This document shows positions 46,211 to 57,710 of a stretch of DNA of 64,000 bases, in pieces. Made by a program: the position numbers and the translations under genes. A model generated the notes under the pieces. The model ran no database searches. It had not been told where the DNA came from and worked only from the letters and a program-made list of their open reading frames with translations. Source of the stretch: Avena insularis (lineage: Eukaryota; Streptophyta; Magnoliopsida; Poales; Poaceae); NCBI GenBank assembly GCA_023614405.1, contig CM042685.1, positions 188,700,257-188,764,256 on the forward strand, read 5' to 3'. The first letter of the stretch is position 1. Every line of letters starts with the position of its first letter.

Positions 46211-47594
46211 TGATACGTCCAAAACGTATCTTCTTTCCCGAACACTTTTGCTATTGTTTCTCCTCTAATTTGTGTGATTTGGATACAACTATCACGGACT
46301 GACGCTGTTTTCAGCAGAATAGCCTTGGTGTCTAGTTTTTGTGCAGAAAATCAACTTTCAGGAAAAATCCCAAAAAATATCGCAAAACTCCTATTTTACC
46401 AGATGACTCACGGAGCCAGAAGACGAGACGGAGAAGGGCCACGAGGTGCCGACACCACCTGGTGGCGCAGGCCAGGGCAGGCCGTGCCAGGGGATGGTGT
46501 TGCCACCTCGGGAACCCCCTCGAGCTCTCCCTTCGCCTACATAAGCCCTTTGACCTAAAAACAGAGGGGGTTCAACGTTTTTCTAGATAGAGTTCCGCTG
46601 CGCCGCCACCACCAGAAACCGTGATTCAGAACCAGAAATTCCGTTCTGGCACCTTGTCGGGACGGGGAATTGGAGGAGATCATCGCCATCATCATCACCG
46701 ATGCCTCTCCATCAACCATCCATGTTTCCCCCATCCATGAGTGAGTAATCACCCCCTGTAGGCTATGGGGATGGTAGGGATTGGATGAGATCTATCATGT
46801 AATCGGATAAGATTGTTAGGGCATGGTGCCTAGTATCTTTGTTAGTGCTTTTTGACATTGTTGCAACTTGTTATGCTTAATGCTTGTCACTAGGGCTCGA
46901 GTGCCATGATCTCAGATCTTAACATGTTATTGATTCATGATGATAGTATTGTTTGTGATCTTATCTGCAAGTTGTTTACACATATTATTGTCCGGAAGCA
47001 AAGGCCCCAAAGTGATAGAAATTGGGATAACCGGAGGGGATGGCTGTGATATGAGGATCACGTGTGTTCATGGAGTGTTAATGCTTTGCTCCGGTACTCT
47101 ATTAAAAGGAGTACCTTAATTGCCAGTAGATTCCCTTGAGGCCCCGCTGCAACGGGCTGACAGGACAAAAGATGTTGTGCAAGTTCTCCTTGTGAGCACG
47201 TATGACTATATATGGAACACATGCCTATGATTATTTAGTACTTGGATGCTTTATATTATTTATATGCAATTGCCCTAGATCTTGATATTACATGAATAGT
47301 CTTGTCCATGCAACGCCCATCCATCCATCCCTATGCCTACCGCACTCAAATCATGTTGTTTACTATAATTGTTACTACTGCCTTTATTTTACTGATGCTG
47401 TTACTTTGCTATTGCTACTACAAAACTGTTGCTACTGTTAAACTGCTACGAGCAAGACTATTTCCAGGTGTAGCTGAATTGACAACTCAGTTGTTAAGGC
47501 TTATAAATATTCTTTGTCTCCCCTTATGTCGAATCAATAAATTGGCTTTACTACCCTCGAAGATTGTTGTGATCCCTATACTTGTGGGTCATCA
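46211..47594 (+). repeat. B2 5' LTR, 1384 bp
   Basis: Begins TGATACGTCCAAAACGTATC and ends TGTGGGTCATCA. The first ~910 bp differ from the 3' LTR at only about eight positions, the last ~450 bp at close to forty. Confidence 0.93.
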
Positions 47595-47605
47595 AGACTA
47601 TTTTC

Positions 47606-47622
47606 TGGAGCCGTTGCTGGAG
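47606..47622 (+). other. B2 primer-binding site, degenerate
   Basis: TGGAGCCGTTGCTGGAG, three mismatches from the tRNA-Asp complement, 11 bp after the LTR. Confidence 0.7.
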
Positions 47623-47681
47623 AGCATAACTTTATTTGTAAGTTCATTTGGATTACCATTGTTCGCTTCTATCTATTCATC

Positions 47682-50600
47682 ATGGGTAAGACTCGTGATG
47701 GAAAATTTCCTATTTTACCATCCACTACAAGAAGAGGTACATTTATAAACACCTCTGTTGCTCTTGATTCACCATCTGTTATGAGTAAGCTCGTTACACC
47801 ATGATACGTCGTAAACGTATCTATAATTTTTGATGTTCCATGCTTGTTTAGTATCAACTTTGCTATGCTTTGTCTATACTTTGAGGTATTTTTATACATT
47901 TTCTGGGACTAACCTATTAACAAGATGTCGTAGTGCCAGTTGCCTGTTTTCTGCTGTTTTTGGTTTCAGAAAAGCTAGTAAGGAGATATTCTCGAAATTA
48001 GACAGGACAAAAGCCAAATTCAATATTTTATCGGAAAGAACATAAAGACCGAAGGGGGGCCATAGGGTGGCCACAACCTAGGGCCACGCGGCCTAGGGGC
48101 GGCGCCGCCACCTCGTGCGGGCCTCCTGGACGCCCTCCTGCCTCGCCTCTTCGCCTATAAAGTCACCCCGATGCAGAAACCCTAAGCGCCCGATCAAATC
48201 TCCATGAAATAGTCTGTAGCCACCGCCACCATCGTCCCTATATCGGGGGGATCTGAAGCTCTTCTTGGCACCCTGCTGGAGGGGAGAGATCATCCTGGAG
48301 GCCTTCTTCATCACCATGCCAGCCTCCGGTATGATGCGTGAGTAGTTCACCCTTGGACTATGGGTCCATACAGTAGCTAGATGGCTGTTTCTCCTCCTTT
48401 GCGCTATCATGTTTAGATCTTGTGAGCTCCGTTCATGATCAAGATCATCTATTTGTAAACATACATGCTGTGTTTGCGGGGATCCGATGGATATTGAGAT
48501 ACTATGTCAGATTGATTATTGATTCTATCATGTCTGTGTTATTTGTGATCTTGCATGCTCTCCGTTGCTTGTAGCTATCTTGGCCAAGTAGATGCTTGTG
48601 ACTCCAAGAGGGAGTATTTATGCTCGATAGTGGGTTCATGCCTCTAGTAATCTGGGGAAGTGACAGGAATATCTAAGATTGTAGATGTGCTCTTGCTACT
48701 AGGGAGAAAAAACAATCGTTTGTTCATGGAACAATTGTATTGTTTACTTTACACACATTTCTTAATGCAATCATCCGTTGCTTGCAACTTACTACTTGAA
48801 GGGGTTCAGATGATAACCGAAAGGTGGATTATTAGTCATAGATGCAGTTGGATTACGGCCTATGTATATTGTTGTAATGCCCAATCAGATCTCATAGGAG
48901 TCATGATGACTAGTATATGCATTGTTATGCTTTCTCAATCAGTCAATTGCCCCACTGTAATTTGTTCACCCAGCATGTTATCTATCTTAAGGAGAACACC
49001 TATAGTGAACTGTGGACCCCGGTCCAATCTTTACCATTGATACATCATCCACTGCTACTGTTTACTTTCTACAAGCAACTACTATCTTCCACACTTTACG
49101 TTTAATCCTTTGTTTTCAGCAAACCAGTGAGATTGACAACCTCACTATAAGTTGGGGCAAAGTCTTGAGTTTGTGTTGTGCAGGATTCCAAGTTGTTAGC
49201 AACACCTTGGAGTTATTTCCTTGCTCCTACTAGTTTGATAACCTTGGTTTCATAACTGAGGGAAAACTTGTTGTTGTGTTCATCACACCTTGCTCTTGGG
49301 GTTTCCCAACGAGGCTCTACAGTGATCTGAGCCCATCACACCACCACCACATAAACATGCTACACACACTGCTACTACTGCTGAATCTGAAATTGCTTCT
49401 GATGCTCACGATGTCACTTCTACTGTTCTTGATGAGAGTGGTTCATTAGGTCCTTTCCTAGATGCTACAATTGCTAGAACTATATTGGGAAACACTGAAA
49501 CTCCTAATGAAGATACTACTACACCTATTAGTTCACCTGAGTCTAGAGAGAGTTATGATATTAATGATGGTTATATTGAAACGACTAATGAATTTATTGA
49601 AGAATATCGAAACACACGTGGTGCTAGTGCTATTAAGAGTCTTCTTGAGAAACGTACTATTATACCTAAACTATTTCCTAATGCTGAGTTTGCCACTTCT
49701 CCCATAAACATTAAAGATAAAGATAATGATTTCTCTCTTGATTTATCCTATATAAACATTATTGAGAAAGAACCTTTTTATGGGACTGAGAATGAAAGGG
49801 CTGTGACACATATGACTGAGCTTTCTACTATGAGTGCTTTATTTTCTGATGATATTAAGATGCACACCTACTTTATTGCTAAATTTTTCCATTTTTTCAC
49901 TAAAAGGAGAAGCTAAAGCTTGGTTTAATAGTTTACCACCTAGATCCATTGATAGCCCTAATTGCTTGATTGCTACTTTCTTTCAGAAAGACTTCACTCC
50001 TAGTGCTCGACATGCTGTTTTGCAGAAACTCTTTGATTTTAAACAGGGGGAAGAGGAGAAATTGCCTGAATCATGGGCAAGGTTCTATGATTTGATTCAT
50101 GCACATCCTGGATGTCCATTACCTAAAAATTAGCTTCTTGATATATATTATAATGGACTAACTGATGAATCTAGGACATACCTGGATAGTTTTGCTGACT
50201 GTGTTTTTAGGAAAAGAACTCCCGCGGAAGCTGAAGAATTAATGGCTAAAATATGCAAGAATTATGATGATTGGACTATATCTGAGCCAACTACACCTGG
50301 GCCAATTACACCTGAACCACCTGTGCCTGAACCAACCCCAACACCAACACCCAAGAAGAGGGGAGTGATTGAACTAAATGATGAAGTGATGAAGGAAGCT
50401 AAGAAATATCTTAAGGAGAAGGGTATTAAATCTGAAGATGTGAAGAATTTACCTCCTATAGAAGAATTATGTAAGCCAATCTCCCACTCATCCACTATTG
50501 AGATACACTCTCTCCAACATTTTGATGAAGGTGATATTCCTTATGGTAAACCTCCTGATCAATGCTTAGAGGAACTTGGTATCTTTATTGTTAAGCAAGG

Positions 50601-50727
50601 TAATTTTAATAAGCAAGTGCAGAATCATTTAATGGAAAACTCTAGAGCTATTAATGAATTGAAAGATATTGTGGAAAGCACTTCTAATTATGTTAAAATT
50701 CTTGTTAAACATTTCCAAATGGTTTAA
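47682..50727 (+). pseudogene. B2 gag, interrupted by a solo LTR
   Basis: ATG 47682 (MGKTRDGKFPILPSTTRRGT) runs 40 codons to the solo LTR and resumes in the same frame at 49344 (PPHKHATHTATTAESE). A one-base gain in a T run near 49890 shifts the frame just before the core motif LKGEAKAWFNSLPPRSI. Nonsense codons follow at 50131-50133 (after GCPLPKN) and 50725-50727 (after KHFQMV). Between them lies a proline-threonine spacer (PEPPVPEPTPTPTPKKR). It would form the particle shell. The three breaks prevent a full Gag in this copy. Confidence 0.87.
47802..49338 (+). mobile_element. Solo LTR, 1537 bp, inside B2 gag
   Basis: Starts TGATACGTCGTAAACGTATC, ends GAGCCCATCA, flanked by the perfect TSD CACCA (47797-47801 and 49339-49343). 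Its first ~280 bp resemble the LTR of element A. The rest belongs to a different gypsy LTR type (GTGAGATTGACAACCTCACT near 49127). No internal sequence remains. It carries a TATA-like GCCTATAAAG near 48153. Confidence 0.92.
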
Positions 50728-51855
50728 ACTCAAATTGATCAACTTGCTAAAGTACAAAAAGATATGCTAGTTAATGCTTCTAGAGATAAACATGCTTATG
50801 AAATTAGAACTAGGAGTGGTGTTGCCACTCAGGATCCTTTGTATCCTGAGGGACATCCTAAAAGAATTGAGCAGGATTCTCAACAAGTTAAAAATATAGG
50901 TACTTCTTCTAAGAGAAAGAAAAAGAAACATAAAACAATTGTAGAATCTTCTGAACCTGCTATAGATCCTAATAGTATATCTGTCTCTGATGCTGAAACT
51001 GAAAGTGGTAATGATAAAAATGATGCTCCTCATAAGGAAGAAATTGAAGAGGAACCCGAGAGGCATACTAATAACACTAAGTACACTAAGGAAGATTTTG
51101 TTTCTAATAAAAATGTTAGTGAAAGAGAGTCTTGGGTGCAAAAACCAATGCCTTTCCCTGATAAGAAACACAAGTCAAAGGAAGAAGAACACTATAACAA
51201 GTTTTGTGAGTGGATGAAACCTTTATTTTTGCAAATTCCTTTGACTGATGCTATTAAGTTGCCTCCTTATTCAAAGTATATGAAGGATATTGTCTCTAAT
51301 AAGAGGAAGATTCCTAATGAGGAAATTTGTACTTTGCTTGCTAATTATTCCTTCAATGGTAAGGTTCCAAAGAAGCTTGGATATCCAGGTATCCCAACTA
51401 TTCCTTGCTCTATAAAAAATAATTATGTTAGAACTGCTTTGTGTGATTTGGGAGCTGGAGTTAGTGTTATGCCTTTTTCTCTCTACAAGAGACTTCAACT
51501 AGAAAAATTGATACCAACTGATATATCTTTGCAAATGGCTAATAAGTCTACTACTATTCCTATTGGTATATGTGAGGATGTTCCTATTCAAGTGGCTCAT
51601 AATTGTTTGATATTAACTGATTTTGTTGTGCTTGAAATGCCTGAAGATGATAATATGTCTATTATTCTTGGGAGACCTTTTCTTAATACTGTAGGTGCTG
51701 TTATCAATTGTAATCAAGGAAAAGTAACTTTTAATATTGATGACAAAGAGCATACTATCTATTTCCCAAATAAGATTGATAGGACCTATGGCCTAATTTC
51801 ATTTGAAAATATTGAGGGCATCAAAGTTGGAGAAATATATTGTCCCATACCATAA
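50728..51855 (+). CDS. B2 Gag C-terminus and retropepsin-like domain
   Basis: The longest open frame of B2 (ATG at 50764, 363 codons), formerly continuous with gag. The first half is charged (SKRKKKKHKT, EEIEEEPERH). The second half is an aspartic-protease-like fold: TALCDLGAGVSVMP with the putative catalytic Asp at residue 228 in a D-L-G-A rather than D-T/S-G-A context, and the later hydrophobic-Gly motif IILGRPFL near residue 300. Retropepsins cut the Gag polyprotein. The Leu in the active-site loop is a departure from the standard triad. The frame ends in YCPIP-stop with no RT after it. Confidence 0.82.
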   Translation, partial: TQIDQLAKVQKDMLVNASRDKHAYEIRTRSGVATQDPLYPEGHPKRIEQDSQQVKNIGTSSKRKKKKHKTIVESSEPAIDPNSISVSDAETESGNDKNDAPHKEEIEEEPERHTNNTKYTKEDFVSNKNVSERESWVQKPMPFPDKKHKSKEEEHYNKFCEWMKPLFLQIPLTDAIKLPPYSKYMKDIVSNKRKIPNEEICTLLANYSFNGKVPKKLGYPGIPTIPCSIKNNYVRTALCDLGAGVSVMPFSLYKRLQLEKLIPTDISLQMANKSTTIPIGICEDVPIQVAHNCLILTDFVVLEMPEDDNMSIILGRPFLNTVGAVINCNQGKVTFNIDDKEHTIYFPNKIDRTYGLISFENIEGIKVGEIYCPIP

Positions 51856-52655
51856 GAAAGTTATGAAACCATTATGATTGGGACTATTGCTATCAAGATT
51901 GAGGTAACATAATCATTTAGTGAAATGCAAAGTTTTGTTTCATATAAAATTGTTTTGGTAACAAGACTTGATCAACCTTGTTAATAAAGGAATTTTAATG
52001 AACAAAACAATGTTTTCACAATGATTATCCCTTCCCACTTTTATTTTCTCTACTCCAATATTTGCCCTTCATTTTGTTCGTCTTTGTTTTGCTAGTTGCT
52101 TGCTTGTTAGAGTGTCTTAGAACTTCTGTAGTTTTTGTTTTGGTTTGCTTTTGCTTATTTCCAAAAATATTTTTCTGTGAGAAAATCAATTTTCATAACC
52201 TGAAAATTGCCCAAAAATAAAGTTTCCCAAAAAATTTCAGAAAATTCTTATTAATTTTTTACGCCAAAAAGGGGCAGAGGGGTACCTGGAGTGACCCAGG
52301 GGGACCCACCAGGAAGGCACAGCCCCTGGTGGCACAGCCATACCAGGGGCGCGCCTGGCCTAGGTGTGGGCCATCCCTGGCCCTCCACTTGGTCTCTTTC
52401 CTTCCACTTCTTTCTCTCTCCTGATTTTTTTTGCTTAGATCGAGTTCTTGCTTTTCTTGCTCCCGATTTTCGATCTCCTTGCTCAGCCCATCTTTGATGT
52501 TGATTTTTGGAGCGATTTCTCTCTGCTATGTGCCTCCTCCGCTTGTCCAATTAGATTTTTGATTGGTGTATTATATCTTGAGTATTTTTATATTGTAGGT
52601 ACAGGTTATGTGAGCTTGCATGCTTGTTCTATGCTTAGAGATTTCATTTTGATGC

Positions 52656-53803
52656 ATGTTTAGCACTCTAGCAAGTTCCTATAGTAGTTCCCCATCATTT
52701 ATTAACTTGGAAATCACTTGGTTTGATGTTTGTCTAAAAATTTCAGAAGAAGGGATATGGACAACCATACTTTTGGAGAAGTTTGAAAGAGATGCACCTA
52801 GGAGGGAAAGGCCTTCGAGATCATCCTCTCAATTTAGGCCATCATATAATGAGGATCTTATTGCACCTCAATTTGGCAATGAGGGAGATGAGGGAGATGC
52901 GCACCCTTCCGCCTTCCCTTGTTTTGCCTTTTTGCAAGCTGCATGGATCCTCGATGATTTCTTAATTCTTGTTCACAAAGTTGGTCTAACCGATTACATG
53001 CAGGATGAGAGTGATCAATATGCTTTGCTCACCAAAACTTTTGTGGAGAGTTTCACTTTCACTAACACCCCTTTCAGTTCAAAATTTTCATTCAAAATCT
53101 ATGGTAGGCCTTTTACAATGACATTGGAAAGATTTTGCAGCATTATAGGTATTGGCATGGCTGAACGGTGGAGAAGATTCAAGGTCGACCCGCTGATTTG
53201 TTGGAGCTCTACCTTGGGGTAACAAATGATGATGACCGCACAACCCAGTGCGGGAAGATAAGAAACATTCAACTCCTAGGTCTCAGATATTTTGCTTATT
53301 ATCTTGCCACTAGAATTCTTGGTAGGGAGAATACTAGCAATATTTCCAACTATCATTTGGCCTTTCTCGCTGCTGCACATAACAATGAAACCAGGTATAA
53401 TCTTGGTTCACTCATTGCTTGCGGCCTTGCTGCTAGAGGACCCATTTATGGGGGTATTATTGATGCACACGTAGTTGCTGCCTTGGACCTTTCAGTTGAT
53501 CCAAATGATAAAGTGATAGCCCCACAGAGGTTTGATCTAGCTGCCATGAAAGCGCATAACTTTGTTACTGCTAGCTCTAGCATTGAGAGTTTAGTTTACA
53601 GGATGATGTTTACTGACGGGGATGAGATGGAAATTCCCTTGCCACAGTCTACTTTGTTCAATATTTGCAGGAGGCCATGGTCACGCTCCAAGGAGGAGAT
53701 GGGCGATCAGCTCCACTTGCTTGGTTTCCATGGGCACTACCCGGGGGATGTGCCCTCTTATGACTACTCTACACACTATACATGGGCTTCCTCGAGTACG
53801 TAA
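52656..53803 (+). pseudogene. B2 second ORF, unknown function
   Basis: Two overlapping frames (52656-53222 and 53168-53803) join at about 53165 by a small frameshift to give one protein of about 370 residues. Features include a charged N-terminus (RDAPRRERPSRSSS), IYGRPFTMTLERFCSIIGI, then GRPADLLELYLGVTNDDDRT, YFAYYLATRILGREN, YNLGSLIACGLAARGPIYGG and HVVAALDLSVDP. It lacks polymerase or integrase motifs. The plan recalls the Athila-type ORF of plant gypsy elements (a comparison from memory). No function is claimed. It lies where pol would normally be. Confidence 0.65.
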
Positions 53804-55777
53804 CATGACGAAGGCACCTCTTCATCACATTACGGAGGCGCTCCTTCTTGGCCATGTTGGGATTGATATTCACTTAGGCCAAAAGCCTAAGCTTGGTGGA
53901 GGAATACCGACATCACACTCATCTATATATCATGTTCAGTCAGTATTTTGTATATCCATGTTTCGCTTTCTTTTTAGTTTTTGTTTCTTCTTTCCAAAAC
54001 ACAAAAAGAGCAAAAATATTTTCGTTGTTTCTCTTTGTTTGTTTCTTTGCCTTTTTAGCTTTGGTTTTCTATAAGAAAAATCCAAAAGGATTTTGCTTTG
54101 TTTGCTTTTGCCTTTAGTTTTTGTTCTCTAAAAAATCGAAAACCCAAAAATATTTGTTGTTCTTGTCTGGTTTTGTAAAGTTCGTTGCAGGGTTCAACGG
54201 TCCTGAGTGACTCCTTTGGAGTTTGGTTTTATATTATTATTCAATCCACACAAGTGAAAGGCAATGGTGAATTATGACAACTCGAGGTGTGGTAATAGGC
54301 TGGTAATGAACTCTATTTATTTTTATTTTTGTACATATACTCATCATTGTGGGCATGCTTAGTCTGTTCATGTAGGATGTATGTTATTAGTGGATGCTTA
54401 GTAGTTCTTTCTCTCTTATGATTAGTTCCAACTTGCTAAGAGTTTGTAGCATGTCATATAAATGTTTGCTTGCATTGTTCTATTCATACTTTGGTATGAC
54501 ATTGTGGTATCCTCCTCTGAATGTTTCATTTGAATCGACTTGGCACATGATCACCCATGCATATGACTGAACAAAAGTCAGTTAAGCCTCGATGATTTAT
54601 TTTGCCTCAGAGTTCTTGTATCACTTCTGTGCCATAATTAATTCTGTTTTGTTGCAAGCATGATTATGACAGTTACTTCTCTCTCGATTGTCGCTCCCTT
54701 TCTATTGCTAGCCTTCAATTACACTGAGTATGAGCTCCACCTGTGCATCCAACTCCCCAAAACTAAAATTGTCAAAAAATGTCCACCATATCTACCTATT
54801 AGCATCATTGCTATTCCGTGCATATTTATTATGCAATTCCAAGTAAAGTGTTTGTTTGTTATGAGAAAGTTAGTTCGTAAAGCTCTCACGAACTTGAATG
54901 GCACACTTTATTTTCTTACAGTTAATAAGCTTGAACCATTGTGACTATCCATGAAAGTTATATGCTTGCAAATTATAGGCTGGGAGTTAGCGTAACCGTG
55001 CTGTCATAAGGAATGCTTTCAACACCTGTAAATATTATCCAGTTGATATCATGCTATTTTGTTTACGGATGTCGGCGATGTGAAATAAAAGGGGAGCTTG
55101 TAAGCCCATGGAGTTATGTATATGTGTTAGAGAAACGCCTTGGCGGCTAGCCTAAGCCATGCCTAATCATGGTGGAAACGTGCAGCATAACCATAGTGAG
55201 CAATCTGTGAAGCATCCTCAATAAAAACCTATGCAAATAGCAAATAAAAAGATCGTTGAGATGCTCATTGTCTGTTGCCTTGTCATTTTGATATGGTATA
55301 GCTCCTGTATCATGGGGAAAGGGGTACCCCGCTGGCGGTTCTCTATGATACACATACACTTATAATGGCAAGAACTTACCGGTGACTAAAGTTGAGTAGC
55401 ATGAGGAACGTCCCTCGTACTCAAGGGACATGAGATTTCCAGTTTATGATCTATCAAGCATATAACTCGAATTTGACCTCACTTTAACCTTAACCATTTA
55501 AAGATGCTTATGATAGGGGCAATGAGAGATCAAAGCTAATGAGTACCATACTTTCATGCTACTTATTATTATTGTGTTGGAATCTCTTCATAGCTTGCAT
55601 GACTATTGAGTAGACTTATTTGCATACTCTTTATTATGAATTGCCTAAGTATCTACTCATATGCTGAGAATATATACATCATATGAAGAAAATGTGTTCG
55701 TGAAAAGTTTCTTTTATCGCTCTCAGTTTTCAACTGAATTGCTTGAGGACAAGCAATAAGCTAATCTTGGGGGGAGT
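53804..55777 (+). other. B2 3' untranslated region and polypurine tract
   Basis: No coding content. About 54530-55560 is similar to element A 45150-46200, including TGTCGGCGATGTGAAATAAA followed by AGGGGAGCTTGTAAG (55066-55101). It ends in CTTGGGGGGAGT directly before the LTR, the primer for plus-strand DNA synthesis. Confidence 0.8.
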
Positions 55778-57163
55778 TGATACGTCCAAAACGTATCTTC
55801 TTTCTCGAACACTTTTGCTATTGTTTCTCCTCTAATTTGTGTGATTTGGATACAACTATCACGGACTGACGCTGTTTTCAGCAGAATAGCCTTGGTGTCT
55901 AGTTTTTGTGCAGAAAATCAACTTTCAGGAAAAATCCCAAAAAATATCGCAAAACTCCTATTTTACCAGATGACTCACGGAGCCAGAAGACGAGACGGAG
56001 AAGGGCCACGAGGTGCCGACACCACCTGGTGGCGCAGGCCAGGGCAGGCCGTGCCAGGGGATGGTGTTGCCACCTCGGGAACCCCCTCGAGCTCTCCCTT
56101 CGCCTACATAAGCCCTTTGACCTAAAAACAGAGGGGGTTCAACGTTTTTCTAGATAGAGTTCCGCTGCGCCGCCACCACCAGAAACCGCGATTCAGAACC
56201 AGAAATTCCGTTCTGGCACCCTGTCGGGACGGGGAATTGGAGGAGATCATCGCCATCATCATCACCGGTGCCTCTCCATCAACCATCCATGTTTCCCCCA
56301 TCCATGAGTGAGTAATCACCCGCTGTAGGCTATGGGGATGGTAGGGATTGGATGAGATCTATCATGTAATCGGATAAGATTGTTAGGGCATGGTGCCTAG
56401 TATCTTTGTTAGTGCTTTTTGACATTGTTGCAACTTGTTATGCTTAATGCTTGTCACTAGGGCTCGAGTGCCATGATCTCAGATCTTAACATGTTATTGA
56501 TTCATGATGATAGTATTGTTTGTGATCTTATCTGCAAGTTGTTTACACATATTATTGTCCGGAAGCAAAGGCCCCAAAGTGATAGAAATTGGGATAACTG
56601 GAGGGGATGGCTGTGATATGAGGATCACATGTGTTCATGGAGTGTTAATGCTTTGCTCCGGTACTCTATTAAAAGGAGTACCTTAATTTCCAGTAGATTC
56701 CCTTGAGGCCCCGCTGCAACGGCCTGGCAGGACAAAAGATGTTGTGCAAGTTCTCCTTGCGAGCACATATTACTATATATGGAACACATGCCTATGATTA
56801 TTTAGTACTTGGATGATTTATCTTATTTATCTGAAATTTCCCTAGATCTTGATATTACATGAATAGTCTTATCCATTCAACACCCGTCCATCCATCCCTA
56901 TGCCTACCCCACTCAAATCCTGATGTTTACTACAACTGTTACTACTGCCTTTATTTTACTGCTGCTATTACTTTGCTATTGCTACTACAAAACTGTTGCT
57001 ACTGATAAACTACTGTGAACAAGACTATTTCCATGTGCAGCTGAATTTACAACTCAGTTGTTAAGGCTTATAAATATTCTTTGGCTCCCCTTGTGTCGAA
57101 TCAATAAATTGGGCTTTACTACCCTCGAATACTGTTGCGATCCCCTATACTTGTGGGCCATCA
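55778..57163 (+). repeat. B2 3' LTR, 1386 bp
   Basis: Pairs with 46211-47594. The TSD CTCTT follows at 57164-57168. Confidence 0.93.
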
Positions 57164-57168
57164 CTCTT

Positions 57169-57710
57169 TATGAAACTTGAAATCCCTGCTTCCCTTTATG
57201 AAGGGCCTTTCTTCTTAGTTTCATATTGAGTCTCCACTTTCTATCTTTATGCATCAATTAAGAGAGCATAGTTATCATTCTTAGTTTGATGTGCATTGTC
57301 CCAAAACTTATTGATTGATTCATAATGTTGATATTGCTTGTTCTTGAACTATTTGTATCTAGTCACCCTTATGAACTTTGAAGGTGTCCTATACATTTAT
57401 GTTTTGCTACTCCATGAGGGACAAGCTGAATACCACACATGCTATGTTTTCTATATGTGAAACAAACAAACATCTTTCAATGCATTGTTATTCATGATCT
57501 TTGTTTATACATTTTCATGTTACAACAGAGTTGCTATGTATTATTGTTAGAACTACATCTTTCATGCTCATGTTTAGAGTACTTTGATCCCAGCTATCAA
57601 TGCTTTGCAAATGGTTTGATCAAGATTGTGATGGTGCATGTCACCTAAAAAATTATTCTTTTTATCATTTACCTACTCGAGGACCAGTAGGATTTAAGCT
57701 TGGGGATGCT
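57169..57710 (+). other. Element A 3' untranslated region, second part
   Basis: Resumes the A sequence cut at 46210. Ends in the polypurine tract AAGCTTGGGGATGCT (57696-57710). Confidence 0.75.

Larger units (their letters stand above)
46211..57163 (+). mobile_element. Gypsy-like element B2 with gag-protease but no pol
   Basis: A nearly complete 10.95-kb element (including a 1.5-kb guest). LTRs 46211-47594 and 55778-57163, perfect TSD CTCTT, a degenerate tRNA-Asp-type primer-binding site, and the polypurine tract CTTGGGGGGAGT (ending 55777). It encodes Gag, a retropepsin-like domain and a second protein of unknown function. No reverse transcriptase, RNase H or integrase motif occurs anywhere between the LTRs. 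It resembles the abundant pol-less gypsy families of Triticeae. The family name is left open. Confidence 0.93.

Noticed and set aside
46274..46590. ORFs repeated at 55841-56157
   Set aside because: These are the same positions of the two B2 LTRs. There is no known product and the open frames overlap in two phases.
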